From Schizochytrium sp. TIO01 (Eukaryota; Sar; Bigyra; Thraustochytrida; Thraustochytriidae): DNA of 64,000 nt. The stretch is from contig SMSO01000031.1 in the NCBI GenBank assembly GCA_004764695.1, positions 4,635,048-4,699,047 of the forward strand, given 5' to 3'. The notes beneath the pieces were generated by a model. The model did not search any database and was not told where the DNA came from. It saw nothing but the letters and a program-made list of their open reading frames with translations. Positions 49,470-59,947 of this stretch are shown in pieces. Within the stretch, counting starts at the first letter, position 1. Each line of letters opens with the position of its first letter. Made by a program: the position numbers and the translations under genes.

Positions 49470-51479
49470 ATGTCGGACAATGCTTCATCTTCTGCGTACA
49501 ACGCAGCCAGCGTTCTTGATGATATGCGTAGATTGAACCTTGTGGCACCTGCCACCACCTACGCTTCTGTATCTCAGCAGCAACAGCAGCAGCAGCAGCA
49601 GCACCAGTCTTCTTCGCCGAGCGGTCCCATCAATTATGATCTGCAAAATGCTCAAGACCGCTTCCAACGTCTGAATGGCATGGATAATTATGACTTTGAG
49701 GCGGACCAGCTTGCCTCTGCCCTCGAATTTGCTCTTGGTGAACCATCTACGCCTCCCCAGCAACCTCAGTCCCAGCCCCAATACTTGCAGCAGCAAAGTC
49801 AACAGCAGCAATTTCATTCTCCCTTGCCTCCTCAGTCGCAGCAGCAGTTCCGCTCTGCCCCTCCCGGCTACGCGCCCTCCCCTGGATCGATGCCCCCTCC
49901 GCCCCCTGGCCAATTCCAGCCTATGCCTGAGTCCTACAACCCGCCACCTGGCATGATGCCTCTTCCAAACATGCCTCCTCCGAACATGCCGCCCCCTCAC
50001 GGCTTCGGGGGTCCGCCCCCCCCTCACATGATGATGATGCCTCCTCGCGGTCCCCCTCCTGGCGCCTTCTTTGGAGGGATGCCGCCTCCTCCCGGATCGA
50101 TGCCGCCTCCGCCTCCCAATATGGTTCCGCCTGGAGGATTTGCAGGCCCTTATGGTGGCCCGCAAGGTCCCTCCCCACACGAGCATAGGCCTGCTTCTGA
50201 GGGTTTCGAGTACGAGCCAATCAAGTACTCTGAGCGCATGCGCATGCGGAACACAAAACGCATGAGTGGCGCAGACCTCTTTCGCATCATTCGGCACCAG
50301 CAGATGGCACTCTCGAGCGGAGACGCCTTTGTGGACGACTACTATGCCATCAAGCTTGCGGAGAAGAAGCAGAAGGACTTTATGCAGTCTCAGATGGGAG
50401 CTGCGCAAAAATCGCGGCCAGCAGACCTCCTAGCAGAGATGCAGGCCTTGCTGAGTGGATCTCCAGCCCTCGCGATGAACATGCTGCATCACAGAGGCCC
50501 GCTCCCTATGTCCGAGATGCCTGGATATGCCAACCCGGCGCAATTTAGCAAGGCATCTCTTGCTCGCAAAACCAAGACATGGCATGAGTCCAACAACGTG
50601 CTTGGACGCTCGGTCAAGACTAACCTCAAGCGTCCTCGTGAGCTTATTGCCATGCAGCGCGAGGGTGCTGGCAAGGGCAGCGAGGGAAGCACCTTCCAGG
50701 GCCAGATCTGGATCATGCGTGGCACACTCGAGAAAATTGCACGCAAACTGTTTGAGATTGAGGATGTACACCGAGTTCTTGAAGCCAAACTAGACACTGT
50801 GCGCGGTGATCAGATGCGTCATCAGCACGAAAGCGACTACGACGCTGTGAAGAACGCAATTGGTTCTCTTCAGCACAAGCAGCTTCTTCTGTGCAACGCG
50901 CTCGGCGAGCTACTTGGATATCCGTCCGCTATTGACGAGACAGGCGAGTACGATCCTACGAAGGAGGTTGAGCTCACCGAGGGTTGGGATGCTCTTTTCT
51001 TTCTTATCTGGACCCCGAAGGGTCGCCAATTGGTTTTGCGTGCCATTCCGTGCTTGCTTAAGCCTCACTTGCGTTCTATCTTGCGCACCTTCTGCACCAA
51101 TTGTGCTTACTTTGTGTGCCGTAACCCTGATGGTCAGGATGAGGACCCTGTCACCGATGAAGAGGCTCGTATCGATTTGTTGGCCGCTGCAACCTTTGCG
51201 GATGAGTTTCGTCATGTCGCCGACCTTGAGTTTGTTACAAAGTGCCTCGAGCTCACGCGTACCGTCTTCGAACAGAACCCGCCTGTGCTCAGCGTCTTTG
51301 TGCATATTCCTGCTGGACAGGAGATTATTCGTACGATGATTCAGCACGGAAAAGCCCTTTCTGGAAATTACGAACTCGGATCTCCCGAGCAGCAGTCTTG
51401 GCAGATTACCTCGGAAAGCTTTTACGACATTATGCAAAAGGCTGTTGCTGCCCTGGAGCAAGGTCAGGGTGCCAACTAG
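49470..51479 (+). CDS. PAT1: PAT1-like mRNA decapping activator
   Basis: 669 aa from the ATG at 49470 (M-S-D-N). PAT1 (PatL1) links the LSm1-7 ring, Dhh1/DDX6 and the decapping enzyme at mRNA 3' ends and is found in P-bodies. The N-terminus has a short D-D-M-x-R-L-N-L segment, a poly-Gln run, then a long Pro/Gln/Met-rich disordered region with many P-P-P-x-M-P-P-P repeats (about 130-250). The conserved part follows: a R-M-R-x-x-T-K-R-M segment, a D-D-Y-Y-A-I-K-L block with A-E-K-K-Q-K-D-F, a helical middle, and the C-terminal alpha-helical domain (G-R-Q-L-V-L-R-A-I-P, then F-C-T-N-C and F-V-H-I-P-A-G-Q). The order matches PAT1 proteins. The CAG/CAA run at about 49575-49606 is a likely length polymorphism. 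Confidence 0.85.
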   Translation: MSDNASSSAYNAASVLDDMRRLNLVAPATTYASVSQQQQQQQQQHQSSSPSGPINYDLQNAQDRFQRLNGMDNYDFEADQLASALEFALGEPSTPPQQPQSQPQYLQQQSQQQQFHSPLPPQSQQQFRSAPPGYAPSPGSMPPPPPGQFQPMPESYNPPPGMMPLPNMPPPNMPPPHGFGGPPPPHMMMMPPRGPPPGAFFGGMPPPPGSMPPPPPNMVPPGGFAGPYGGPQGPSPHEHRPASEGFEYEPIKYSERMRMRNTKRMSGADLFRIIRHQQMALSSGDAFVDDYYAIKLAEKKQKDFMQSQMGAAQKSRPADLLAEMQALLSGSPALAMNMLHHRGPLPMSEMPGYANPAQFSKASLARKTKTWHESNNVLGRSVKTNLKRPRELIAMQREGAGKGSEGSTFQGQIWIMRGTLEKIARKLFEIEDVHRVLEAKLDTVRGDQMRHQHESDYDAVKNAIGSLQHKQLLLCNALGELLGYPSAIDETGEYDPTKEVELTEGWDALFFLIWTPKGRQLVLRAIPCLLKPHLRSILRTFCTNCAYFVCRNPDGQDEDPVTDEEARIDLLAAATFADEFRHVADLEFVTKCLELTRTVFEQNPPVLSVFVHIPAGQEIIRTMIQHGKALSGNYELGSPEQQSWQITSESFYDIMQKAVAALEQGQGAN

Positions 51480-51819
51480 ATTGTCAAGCAGACATGTTCG
51501 TTCAAGCAGGTGTCTTTAGCCCCCTAACCTTGCTCCGGGCGTAGTAAGGGAGCAGGCAGTTTTTCATTCTTTACCTGCCGAGAGTGTTAATTTTTTATAA
51601 ACACCTTTTTACATACTTTTTCTTTTTAAAACAACTTTAGGATGATCATTGTTGTTGCTTCCTATGCTTGCTTGACTCATGCACGCTATTTTCACCTCTT
51701 TTTAAATTGGAGTATCACTTTTAAGCTGCAATGGAAAATTTACAGCACATTTTAATTTCTGGATTACATGATAGAGACTATTATTAATTCGTCTTGAGCA
51801 AAGGATGTGATGTAGTGAA
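51480..51819. other. convergent intergenic region
   Basis: 340 bases tail-to-tail between PAT1 and SARAF, T-rich, presumably both 3' UTRs. No gene. Confidence 0.4.
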
Positions 51820-52719
51820 TCATCGCCTTCGCGTACCACCAAAGCCTCTTGAAGTGTGACCACCGCTACCTGCGTCGTTGCCATAATCACGGTCTCGGGT
51901 GTAGCCACGGTCGTACTGATCACCCCAGTAATTGCGCCGCTGATACCCTCCATTGCCTCTAAACATGGAAGCGCCAATGGCACCAAGGCCAAGGCCAGTC
52001 CAGAACCCAGGTCCATTGTTTGTTCCACGAGTCCGTGTATCACATGACTGGCCATAGTAACCATCATAGCCTCCGCTGCCCCAGCCACCACCACCACCGC
52101 CGCCAGGCCACCAACCACCACCATTTCCACCTCCAGTGTTATTTCGTCTAGAAGAACTCTGGCGAGAGTCGTTTGGCTTAACGAATAACTGATAAATTAG
52201 CATGCCAATGGACCCTACCATAATCAGATTGACGAAGGTACTTACCCACCCACCCGACTTCTTGTATGAAGTAGACGGATAACTTCCGAATGAGCTAAAG
52301 CGGCCACGCCCCCCACCGCGAGATCGCATTGTATATTCAAGTCCGCATGAGCCAGCGAGGATGTATGGATCGTCTCTCGAGTTATAACCCTCGCAAACTA
52401 CATCGGTCTCCCCAAGGTCGAATTCTGCAGGAAGCTGCGCAGTGCATTCCCATTGAACTTCACCGTATGAATCAGTACCAACGTTTCTACACTGCACAAT
52501 ATCAGGCTGAAATGAGCAGTCGCCCCCAACACATGCTAGCTGAGGTACAGGGGACGATCGTCGTCCTGTAGTCATCATACCTTTCCTAAAAGTAAGGGCC
52601 GAGACTTTCTCAAGTAGCACCTTCTGTCCCGAAGCTGTTGAGGGAGAACATACTGCTACAGCAAAGCTCAAAACCAAATACTTGCATACCTTTTGCATGG
52701 AAGGACTTGCCCTTGCCAT
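51820..52719 (-). CDS. SARAF: SARAF-like (TMEM66) regulator of store-operated calcium entry
   Basis: 299 aa from the ATG at 52719; the frame is open further upstream only at a GTG. SARAF is an ER single-pass protein that slows STIM-Orai calcium entry. A signal peptide (about 1-31) precedes the conserved luminal domain: V-L-L-x-x-V-S-A-L-T-F-R-K-G-M-M-T-T-G-R-R-S, then P-V-P-Q-L-A-C-V-G-G-D-C, V-Q-C-R-N-V-G-T-D, W-E-C-T-A-Q-L-P, V-V-C-E-G-Y and S-C-G-L-E-Y, with six or more cysteines in family positions. One membrane helix lies at about 160-180. The cytosolic tail is Gly/Trp/Tyr/Arg-rich and repetitive, as in animal SARAF. No STIM or Orai gene is in the window. Confidence 0.85.
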   Translation of the reverse strand: MARASPSMQKVCKYLVLSFAVAVCSPSTASGQKVLLEKVSALTFRKGMMTTGRRSSPVPQLACVGGDCSFQPDIVQCRNVGTDSYGEVQWECTAQLPAEFDLGETDVVCEGYNSRDDPYILAGSCGLEYTMRSRGGGRGRFSSFGSYPSTSYKKSGGWVSTFVNLIMVGSIGMLIYQLFVKPNDSRQSSSRRNNTGGGNGGGWWPGGGGGGGWGSGGYDGYYGQSCDTRTRGTNNGPGFWTGLGLGAIGASMFRGNGGYQRRNYWGDQYDRGYTRDRDYGNDAGSGGHTSRGFGGTRRR

Positions 52720-53665
52720 TCTCAACCTCAGGCACGACTCTTTGTTACGCACTCTTCAATCTTTTATAAGGTTTGCTTTGCCCCGACCACAGTCGATAGT
52801 TGCGTATCTGTGAATGTGAACTTGAAAGAATGTGAAGCTTTTCAAGTTCACTTTCAAGAAAGCGTCCCTTTCGAGATTAATCCTGCCTTGCTTTCTACGC
52901 ACGTCCTGTACTCCAGGCTTCTTTGAGCAGAACTTTGCCTCCCTATTCTGCGGTGCCTGTGACCAAACACCACTCTCTTTGTAACTTTCCCGAGGTCTGT
53001 TTGGAGTCTGCTAGGTCCCGCAAGTCCTAAGCATCATCTCCAATATTGATTTATCTTTCCTTCGGACTTAAATACGCCTTTCATCTAATAAAGAGAAAGC
53101 CCTTTTTCGAGTCTCGGTATAATATAATTGGTCGAAAGGAACTCCTATTTCCTAGAATACTGAAGAACCGCTTCCAAGGTGGAACTCTTCGAAGCAAGCA
53201 ATCAAACTATCGCCAAAGCAAAACATAAAAACACGACCGGTGCGAATGAATTGGTTTTTCGGTATGAAAAAATCATAGCAAATAGTTCACTCTCGGAATG
53301 GAAGTCGTGCCACAATCTAGAACTAGCTGAATTATTAGAATTATTGTTCATGTGCCTTTGAAAGCGAAGTTGTTTCTATAGCATTTCTCAAACTTTTAAA
53401 GTTATTAATTTATAACAACATACATTTACCATCGAAGTCGCATTACTGAGTAACCTATTTAGTGATTCATTGTAGCTTCTTTATATGATATACCCTAACA
53501 ATGTTTTTTTCTATTGCTTCCTTGGGGTATTATATATTAATTCACGATCAATCCCGTTTGGGAGCTTGCCACACGTTCGCTCGTTCGCGCTTGGCCGCTT
53601 AATCAGGCAGGCCGGCAAGAAAGGGGACTAGGACAGTCAGTCGACAGGTAGACAGGCAGGCAAGC
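52720..53665. other. divergent promoter region
   Basis: Head-to-head space between SARAF and the WD-repeat-like gene. Mostly AT-rich, with GC-rich CAGACAGGCAGGCA-like words just before the plus ATG (53640-53665); the same words occur in the leader of the tetraspanin-like gene (43627-43658). Short frames only. Confidence 0.4.
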
Positions 53666-55051
53666 ATGGAAGCATCTCGCTCTGCGCTGCTACCTGCAAA
53701 TACCGCCGGCGGCTGCGGTCCCGGTGGTGGCGCCGTCGCCTCTCGTCTGACAGCCGTTCGCGATGCTTCTGTTCCCGAAGGCCAAGTTCTCGTTGCTGCA
53801 GGTGTTCGCGATTGCCTCGTTGCCGCCCTTGCCAGCTTCCCTGATTCCCCTACCCGCGATACGTCTAACTCTTCCGATCCTCAGGATGCCAAGGAGGATT
53901 CAGACTCGTCCTCCGCCAAGGTGCCGGTGCCTGCAACACTTGCCGACTCTATTTCGATTGAGCTGGGATGCTCTCCTCGTCGTGATCTGACGAGTGTGTC
54001 TTCCTGCGGTTTTCTTGTTGCCGCGTCAGACTGTCGCGGCGGTGGTCTCGTTGCTCGCCTACCTTCCTCCATCTCCGATATTTCTGACATCGTCGCTGCT
54101 CCCCTCTCACGGCATCTGCGTTCCTCCTCAGTTTCCTCAGAACCATCCTCAAAGAGGCCTCGTGTCGAGCTCGGTGCTTCTCTTCGTTTCGCCCCTGGAT
54201 CAAACTCTCTCATGCCAAGCTGGAGCCATGTGGCATTTCCTCGCATATCGAACTGCACTTCTGACTCTGCGTCGAACTCAGAGCCAGATTTCTTTGCGGT
54301 TTCGCACGGCCTCGGTCGCCTCACGCAGATTGTGGACGTAGTCTCTGGCCGCCAGAAAGTTTCAATGATACACTCCCAGGCGCCTGGTGGTCTGGTCTTT
54401 GTTGATCCGCACACCTTCGTAGCTTTGGAGTGGGGTTCCTTGTCTCTCTGGGATGTGCGTAGTGCAAAATGCGTGCGTCCTTCATCACTCCCGGGTAACT
54501 CAGGGGGGGTGTTCCCCATCCCAGAGGAGCGGACTCCATGGTTGTGCGCTGATGTCAGCGAGGACGGGCTCGTGCTGGCGTTAGCAAATGAATCGCGTAC
54601 GGTTGCTGCGGTGGATCTAAGGTCGTGGAGAACCACGGCGACTTGGAGGGCGCCTATCAAGCACGAACCGGTAGCCGTGCGCCTTGCAGGCGCAGAGAAC
54701 AGGTGCTTCGTGGCCGGCCGGGACCATGAACTCGTCGGATGTCGGTTAGAGGACATGGCACGCAAGAGTGGGGTTGCGACAGTATCCAAGAAGCAGAAGA
54801 AGCAGCAAAAAAATAAAATGGATGAGGATGACAATAATAACAGCAACAACGAGAATGTGCCGGAGGGTCCCAAGACGGTTACACCACAGTCAGTGCCTGT
54901 GGGGTCGCTACTCCACCAGAATCATCGTACGTTCCGCAGCGAGGCAACGTGGGCAGGTGTGGATCTCTGGCAGCCGAAGAACTCGGAGAGCACCAAGTTT
55001 GTCGGCTTGACAACCTCTGGCATCCTTTATGCAGGAAACTATTACTTTTGA
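53666..55051 (+). CDS. WD-repeat-like beta-propeller protein
   Basis: 461 aa from ATG. Family only partly recognised. The N-terminal third is Ala/Ser/Pro-rich with hydrophobic beta-strand patches. The middle carries WD-like blade edges such as F-V-A-L-E-W-G-S-L-S-L-W-D-V-R-S-A-K, A-D-V-S-E-D-G-L-V-L-A-L-A and V-A-A-V-D-L-R-S-W-R-T-T. This is followed by a very basic, Lys/Gln/Asn-rich insertion (about 375-405) and a last short blade ending G-I-L-Y-A-G-N. Small propellers of this type occur in nucleoporins and in ribosome assembly factors; the basic insert suggests nucleus or nucleolus, but I cannot assign it. The strong GC3 bias supports expression. The last 58 codons overlap, antisense, the cytosolic tail of the minus-strand gene at 54879-57014. 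Confidence 0.6.
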   Translation: MEASRSALLPANTAGGCGPGGGAVASRLTAVRDASVPEGQVLVAAGVRDCLVAALASFPDSPTRDTSNSSDPQDAKEDSDSSSAKVPVPATLADSISIELGCSPRRDLTSVSSCGFLVAASDCRGGGLVARLPSSISDISDIVAAPLSRHLRSSSVSSEPSSKRPRVELGASLRFAPGSNSLMPSWSHVAFPRISNCTSDSASNSEPDFFAVSHGLGRLTQIVDVVSGRQKVSMIHSQAPGGLVFVDPHTFVALEWGSLSLWDVRSAKCVRPSSLPGNSGGVFPIPEERTPWLCADVSEDGLVLALANESRTVAAVDLRSWRTTATWRAPIKHEPVAVRLAGAENRCFVAGRDHELVGCRLEDMARKSGVATVSKKQKKQQKNKMDEDDNNNSNNENVPEGPKTVTPQSVPVGSLLHQNHRTFRSEATWAGVDLWQPKNSESTKFVGLTTSGILYAGNYYF

Positions 55052-57014
55052 GAACCAACTTCGCTAGGATTGCTGTGCCCACAATGCCAACTGCCAACTT
55101 TACATATATAGGTATGCTTGCAGCGCTGTAGTCCGAACTGGTGTCACTTGTTGTATCTGTCCCGCTGTCTGATCCCGAACCTGTTGAAGATGACGAACTA
55201 TCTTTACCTTCGCGCAACTCCGCATAACATACATTATTTTCATCTGTTGAACTGTAGGGGTTAATCGCGGTAATATTGATTCCTAGTACACTGCTTTCGT
55301 CACTACATAGGCTAGAAAATCTTAGGCCCGCTAATACGCTGTTGATGGCGGTCCGTGGTCCCCGAAGCCAAATTGACGAGGAACAACCGTGCTCCAAGCA
55401 CAACGCCTGCGAAGTCCATGTTGAGCTATTGACATAGCGAAGAGACAGATAGTCTTCCAAAGCCACATCATAGAGTGCACTTACGGCCACAGTGGCCTCT
55501 GCAAAATCCAGTGTCACATTACTGATTTGAGCACGTACATAAGCTTGTCCACATTCTGACACTGGGGCGAGCTTTACCAGCATGCTAAATACATCAGCAT
55601 TGTCATAAGGACGAATGCTGATCCCCGGGACATCCACGTATACGCCAAGGTCCTCCGGAGCAGATAACAAACTTGCATTAGGGCAATTGAAGCCATTCAG
55701 TGCTTGAGGACTAGCTCTTACATGGACTTTGGCGGACGCAGTCGTGGAGACTGTGGCCACACCAAATTCTGAGTCGTTCGCGATTACCTTAAATTGAAAG
55801 CCGATATCCTCAACACTAGCTATTTCTAAATCTTCGCTGCGACCAAATTCGCCTGCAGGTAACACATCAAAATAGTCCACGGAAGGAAGCTGAACAATAA
55901 TCGAATCTCCAATAATTTCTTGAAAACCATCATTATTGTAATCCCATATTTCATTTTGATTTGTAAAATCAAATGCCCGACCGCCGTGCTGGTAAAGGCT
56001 TGAGACATTAACCCAGTATTGGTAATCTCTTGAGCGCACGCTCGCTTGCGTATCACTTATTCCTGTAGTGAGGTTCAATGTATAGTTAAGATAGCCTTGC
56101 GTCAATTGGAATTCGGTGTCATTAACTTGCAGGCCATCTATCAATGTAATCTCAACATTGCCATATTCAGGAGTGGTGGGAGCACCCCAGTAAATGTCAC
56201 CCAAGACTAGCTCCCCCTCCAGAGTGTACTCCAGAACCTGAAACTGAAAGCTATCTTGGGTCGCATAAATCTCATCTTTGGTCCCATTTGATGCTGAAAT
56301 GTAGCACACATACATTGATCCTTTGGGCGCAGAAAAAGAGTCATTGATTCCTTCCATGATTTCTAGGTTGGCCTGCTCTTCTTCATTTGTTGGGCATTTG
56401 TGCGCAAATAATCGACCCTGGAGAGAGTTCTTGGAAATTAAAATAACAGCCGTGCCAAGAGAGAAATCCTCTTCATCTGTGCTTTGTAGGTGTATAAGGG
56501 TGGCTTGCATTCGATGAATACTAAGATCCATGGAGATGGGAACTGGCGCATCTTCTTCGTCGACTACGCATACGTATACTCGTATCGTATCATTTGTACG
56601 CTGAAGATAAATTCTTTCCAGTTGGAATTCATCTGAGGCGACATCTAAGGTACAGTTTTCTGTTGAGCCCTGCGAAAGCTGCGGAGCACTTGTGCTTGTG
56701 CGGCGATATGCAACGTAGTCACTATCAACTGTTATGGACACAACTTTGGAAAACTTCACAAAGCTAGATGTTTCGTAGTAAAATTTCCACAATTCACCAA
56801 ACTCGGGCGCCTCGGCGATATAGAGACTTGTTTCCTCAGCATAATATGATGCTCCCTCATGAGAGGCACTCCAGGCCGAGGCAATCGTAGGGAAAATGTT
56901 CTGCGGTGTAAATTGAGGTACACGTATAAAGACCTCAGTTTCAATGGATTCTGTACGAATGGTGAAAACGGCCAGACTAATCAAACACAGAGTTTGCACA
57001 CTCTGTTGAATCAT
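54879..57014 (-). CDS. type I membrane protein, large beta-rich ectodomain
   Basis: 711 aa from ATG. A clean signal peptide (about 1-22) is followed by a roughly 600-residue ectodomain with at least ten N-glycosylation sequons and few cysteines until a Cys-containing C-terminal part (about 470-620). The pattern of short strands and V/I/L-x-V/I/L alternation suggests cadherin-like or fibronectin-like folds, but no motif is decisive. A Ser/Thr/Gly linker leads to one membrane helix (about 635-655), then a cytosolic tail rich in Ser/Pro/Arg. The tail's coding sequence is entirely antisense to the last codons of the WD-like gene. The ATG lies only 9 bases after the stop of the ABHD17-like gene on the same strand. 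A splice that changes the tail cannot be ruled out. Confidence 0.6.
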   Translation of the reverse strand: MIQQSVQTLCLISLAVFTIRTESIETEVFIRVPQFTPQNIFPTIASAWSASHEGASYYAEETSLYIAEAPEFGELWKFYYETSSFVKFSKVVSITVDSDYVAYRRTSTSAPQLSQGSTENCTLDVASDEFQLERIYLQRTNDTIRVYVCVVDEEDAPVPISMDLSIHRMQATLIHLQSTDEEDFSLGTAVILISKNSLQGRLFAHKCPTNEEEQANLEIMEGINDSFSAPKGSMYVCYISASNGTKDEIYATQDSFQFQVLEYTLEGELVLGDIYWGAPTTPEYGNVEITLIDGLQVNDTEFQLTQGYLNYTLNLTTGISDTQASVRSRDYQYWVNVSSLYQHGGRAFDFTNQNEIWDYNNDGFQEIIGDSIIVQLPSVDYFDVLPAGEFGRSEDLEIASVEDIGFQFKVIANDSEFGVATVSTTASAKVHVRASPQALNGFNCPNASLLSAPEDLGVYVDVPGISIRPYDNADVFSMLVKLAPVSECGQAYVRAQISNVTLDFAEATVAVSALYDVALEDYLSLRYVNSSTWTSQALCLEHGCSSSIWLRGPRTAINSVLAGLRFSSLCSDESSVLGINITAINPYSSTDENNVCYAELREGKDSSSSSTGSGSDSGTDTTSDTSSDYSAASIPIYVKLAVGIVGTAILAKLVLKSNSFLHKGCQRLSSRQTWCSPSSSAARDPHLPTLPRCGTYDDSGGVATPQALTVV

Positions 57015-57023
57015 CTTGTCAGC

Positions 57024-58114
57024 TCAAAACGCTGCCGCAGACGCTGTGTTGATAAAAAGGGCCAAACGTCGAAAAATTTCTTTTGTCTCCTTGACTTCAA
57101 GATTGTTATGGCCACCTTCTAAAACCCAGAACGGGGTGAACCTGTTTTGGTTTTACTCTCATTGATTCATTAAGTTAGTTTTCTGATAAATGCATAGATA
57201 ATTTTTTTCAATATGATATCCTGAAACGTACCTGAATTTCTTCTGGGTTGCGAGGTATAACTCCTGCCCATGCCAGAATGGCACAATTTCATCTTTGGTT
57301 CCATGCATAATAAAGATTGGGCTATTGATGTGACCAATGTGATCGATATTGCAAAACTTATCCCCTGGAAGAGAGAAACGAAAGTGAAAAGCAACACGAT
57401 ACACTGACATGAGTGGACTTTGTAAAATGACACCACAGACCGGTTTACCTGTGAGAGACGCGAACATTTTGTTGAAGTGTTCCAGTCAGTAACCATTAGC
57501 TTTCATATGGGGACTTATTTTCACTTTCATTCTTGTAAACGCGTTATAAAGATAAATTTCAATTCCTAAAGACTGTTGATCGTTCCATTGCAAAATCCTC
57601 ACTATAGGTTTGCAGACCTTTCGCCTTCGCCCAAACGCGTGGCGGTTTAAAATTAAAAAATTTGATGCGCATGTGTAATCTTATAAAACTTACCAGCTTC
57701 AGATTGTTTCCTTGCGAGATAGCATGTCGGGCCGGATCCAAGACTGCGGCCCCAAAGGAATATACGTCGTGCAGGAATCCCTTTGACTAGTGTGAGGAAA
57801 TCAAATGCGGCTTCACAATCTGCATAGCAATCCTTTTCTGATGGAGGTAAATCATTATTTCCGTAGCCTGTATAATCATAGGCCAGTACATTGACACGAA
57901 GTAACCGTCCGACTTCATTAAACCACGGATAGATAAGTCCAATATCTTCTGCATTTCCATGACTGAACATAATCGTGTATGGGGCTCCATAATCGATAAA
58001 AAAGGCACTGATGGTGCTGCCCCGCGTGGTATGAAGTTTAAAGAATCTCGTGTCATACCTTGTATAGGTGGGCGTGGGGGGCTGAAATAGAAGTGTAGAG
58101 ATGCTGGCGCCCAT
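57024..58114 (-). CDS. ABHD17-like alpha/beta hydrolase (protein depalmitoylase family), three exons
   Basis: Exons 58114-57694, 57448-57232 and 57141-57024; introns of 245 and 90 bases. The donors are GTAAGT and GTACGT, both acceptors are CAG, and the first intron has a TACTGAC branch-like site. Phases match and the total is 252 codons including stop. ABHD17 enzymes remove palmitate from Ras-like and synaptic proteins. The ATG gives M-G-A-S-I-S, a good N-myristoylation signal; animal ABHD17 instead uses an N-terminal Cys cluster. Family marks: F-S-H-G-N-A-E-D, Y-D-Y-T-G-Y-G, the nucleophile elbow G-R-S-L-G-S-G, V-I-L-Q-S-P-L, the acid in M-H-G-T-K-D-E, and the His in L-E-G-G-H-N-N-L-E, which sits in the third exon. 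The catalytic triad is complete. Unspliced frames looked like fragments but join cleanly. Confidence 0.82.
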
Positions 58115-59947
58115 TTTAAAATAAGCGGCAGCCAATCAATTCGCAAGCTCTCAAACTCAAGCCTTTGAGCTGTGACAATAATAAGGGGGTCACCTCAAGA
58201 TGCTCCGCCTCCTTTTTTTATTCTTCTTACTGCGAAGTCCAATCCCGTTGTTGGCAGCGAAAATAAAATTGAAGGGCACTAGTAGAGAGCGTCCTCAGCT
58301 ATGCGAGTCTTGAAGAAGCTTCTTTCGCATCCAAGAAAGCTAGAGAAGCCACTAGCTGTGAGGGAGAGTATGCATGACCCAGGTTTGCTGCCCTTTCTTG
58401 CTTGGAATGCAGGCTTCTTTGATTTTTTTTTTTTTCAGTTGCTAGGACCTACCTATGCATACAGTAATATGTATATGTATGTACAATTATGATGCAGAAT
58501 TTAGCAAGATCACCCAAATTCCATCATGGCATATCTCATCATGCTATTACCGGGTAAGGAATGATCGCATGACATTCAAGAAACGTGTATCGTTTGATAA
58601 GAAGCTCTTGCCTAAGTGGTCATCAATGTATCGACGCCATAATCAAGTGTATTGTAGTAGGGGGATTAGAGTTTGCGGCTCTGAGTGATCTGTAATTAAG
58701 ATCTTTGCAGAAACGCTAGAGATGCCATTGGCAAGATGGTGCGAAAGGGAATTTGATATGACGAGATGCCATCGTTGTCAGGTACTTACTCTAACAAAGC
58801 TGTTAAAGTTAGTATCAGGCGGGGTACTTTGTACTAGCTGTTGCAAGAGGTGACTCAAGTGCGCAATTAGCTTTTAAGTGAAGATCAAAGCCAAGGAAAA
58901 TGACATCCCCAGACTAAATTTGAAAGCTGCTTTGCAACAGTATACCCTAGATCGAACAAAATACGAACTACAAAACACTATATGCCTCATCACCTTATAG
59001 TTCGGGTAACTACAACCTGTTTTAGTAAAAGCATTCAGTCATTTGTATACAACAGGACCAACTAGCTCTCCCAAGGCAATCAAAACGTGGGGAAGGTCAT
59101 GCAAAGGGAGCTTCTAGCCTGGGAAAAGGTGAAGAAGGCACTGCTACTATCCTCAGAATTTGCGTTCTCACCCCTTATTGCCGATCTTTGTGCTCCATTA
59201 ATAGTTGCATTCACTCGCTTCTTGAGTACCTTCAGGTTACGCATCGGTTCCGTACAGGATCTGAGTCTCTTTCACACGGAGGGAAAAAGAAAGAAAGAAA
59301 TGCCAAAGAAAAGTAGAACTTTATTTCGCTTCCCAAGATAAACAAACTTTTGACTTTGACGTGCACAAGAAACAACACGTACAAAAGACGTTCTCTACCT
59401 ATATCTCGTGATGATAAAGGCTTGTGAATATAATAAAAGAGACTCGGGAAAATCTCTAGAGGAAGAAAGGATGAGAATAGAAAAGAAACTTAAAGAACAC
59501 GAATTAAAATGCCAAGGTAACATGAAAATAAGAGAGAAGGCAAGGAATGTAATAAACGAAAGCAGAAAATAAAAATGGATCAAAGAAGTGACAGCGGAGC
59601 TACTGCAAATCCGCTCGCTCACGACCTGAAAGCCGCACAGTAACGCGGTCTGCACGCATACTGGTTAAACCACCAGCTTTTGCCAGCCTAAGTGCTTTGC
59701 CTTCTCTGATCGAGCTCTGAACGGTACGGATCTGCAGGACAACGGCCCGGCCGAGCCTGCATCATTCCCGTCTCGGCGCTCGGCGTGAAGAAGGACTTTG
59801 ACGCAAGTTATCATCGCCAATATCATCCGTGTGCAAAGTTTTCGTGCTCTTTGAGGGGCTTCGTACAAGCTTGTTGAGATCCTCAGTGTTCACATTCTCA
59901 ACTGCATCGGCAATTTCCATTGCGAAGGATATTTTGGAGACTCAGCA
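58115..59947. other. 1.8-kb divergent intergenic region
   Basis: Head-to-head space between the ABHD17-like and kinesin genes. AT-rich with short frames only; T-tract at about 58424-58436 and GAAAGAAAGAAA at about 59285-59300. No gene recognised. Confidence 0.45.

Noticed and set aside
49485-50408. 307-codon minus frame opposite PAT1
   Set aside because: Mirror of the Pro/Gln codons of PAT1, very Arg/His-rich; a shadow.
53881-54873. 330-codon minus frame opposite the WD-like gene
   Set aside because: Produced by high GC3 codon bias of the plus-strand gene; no domain.
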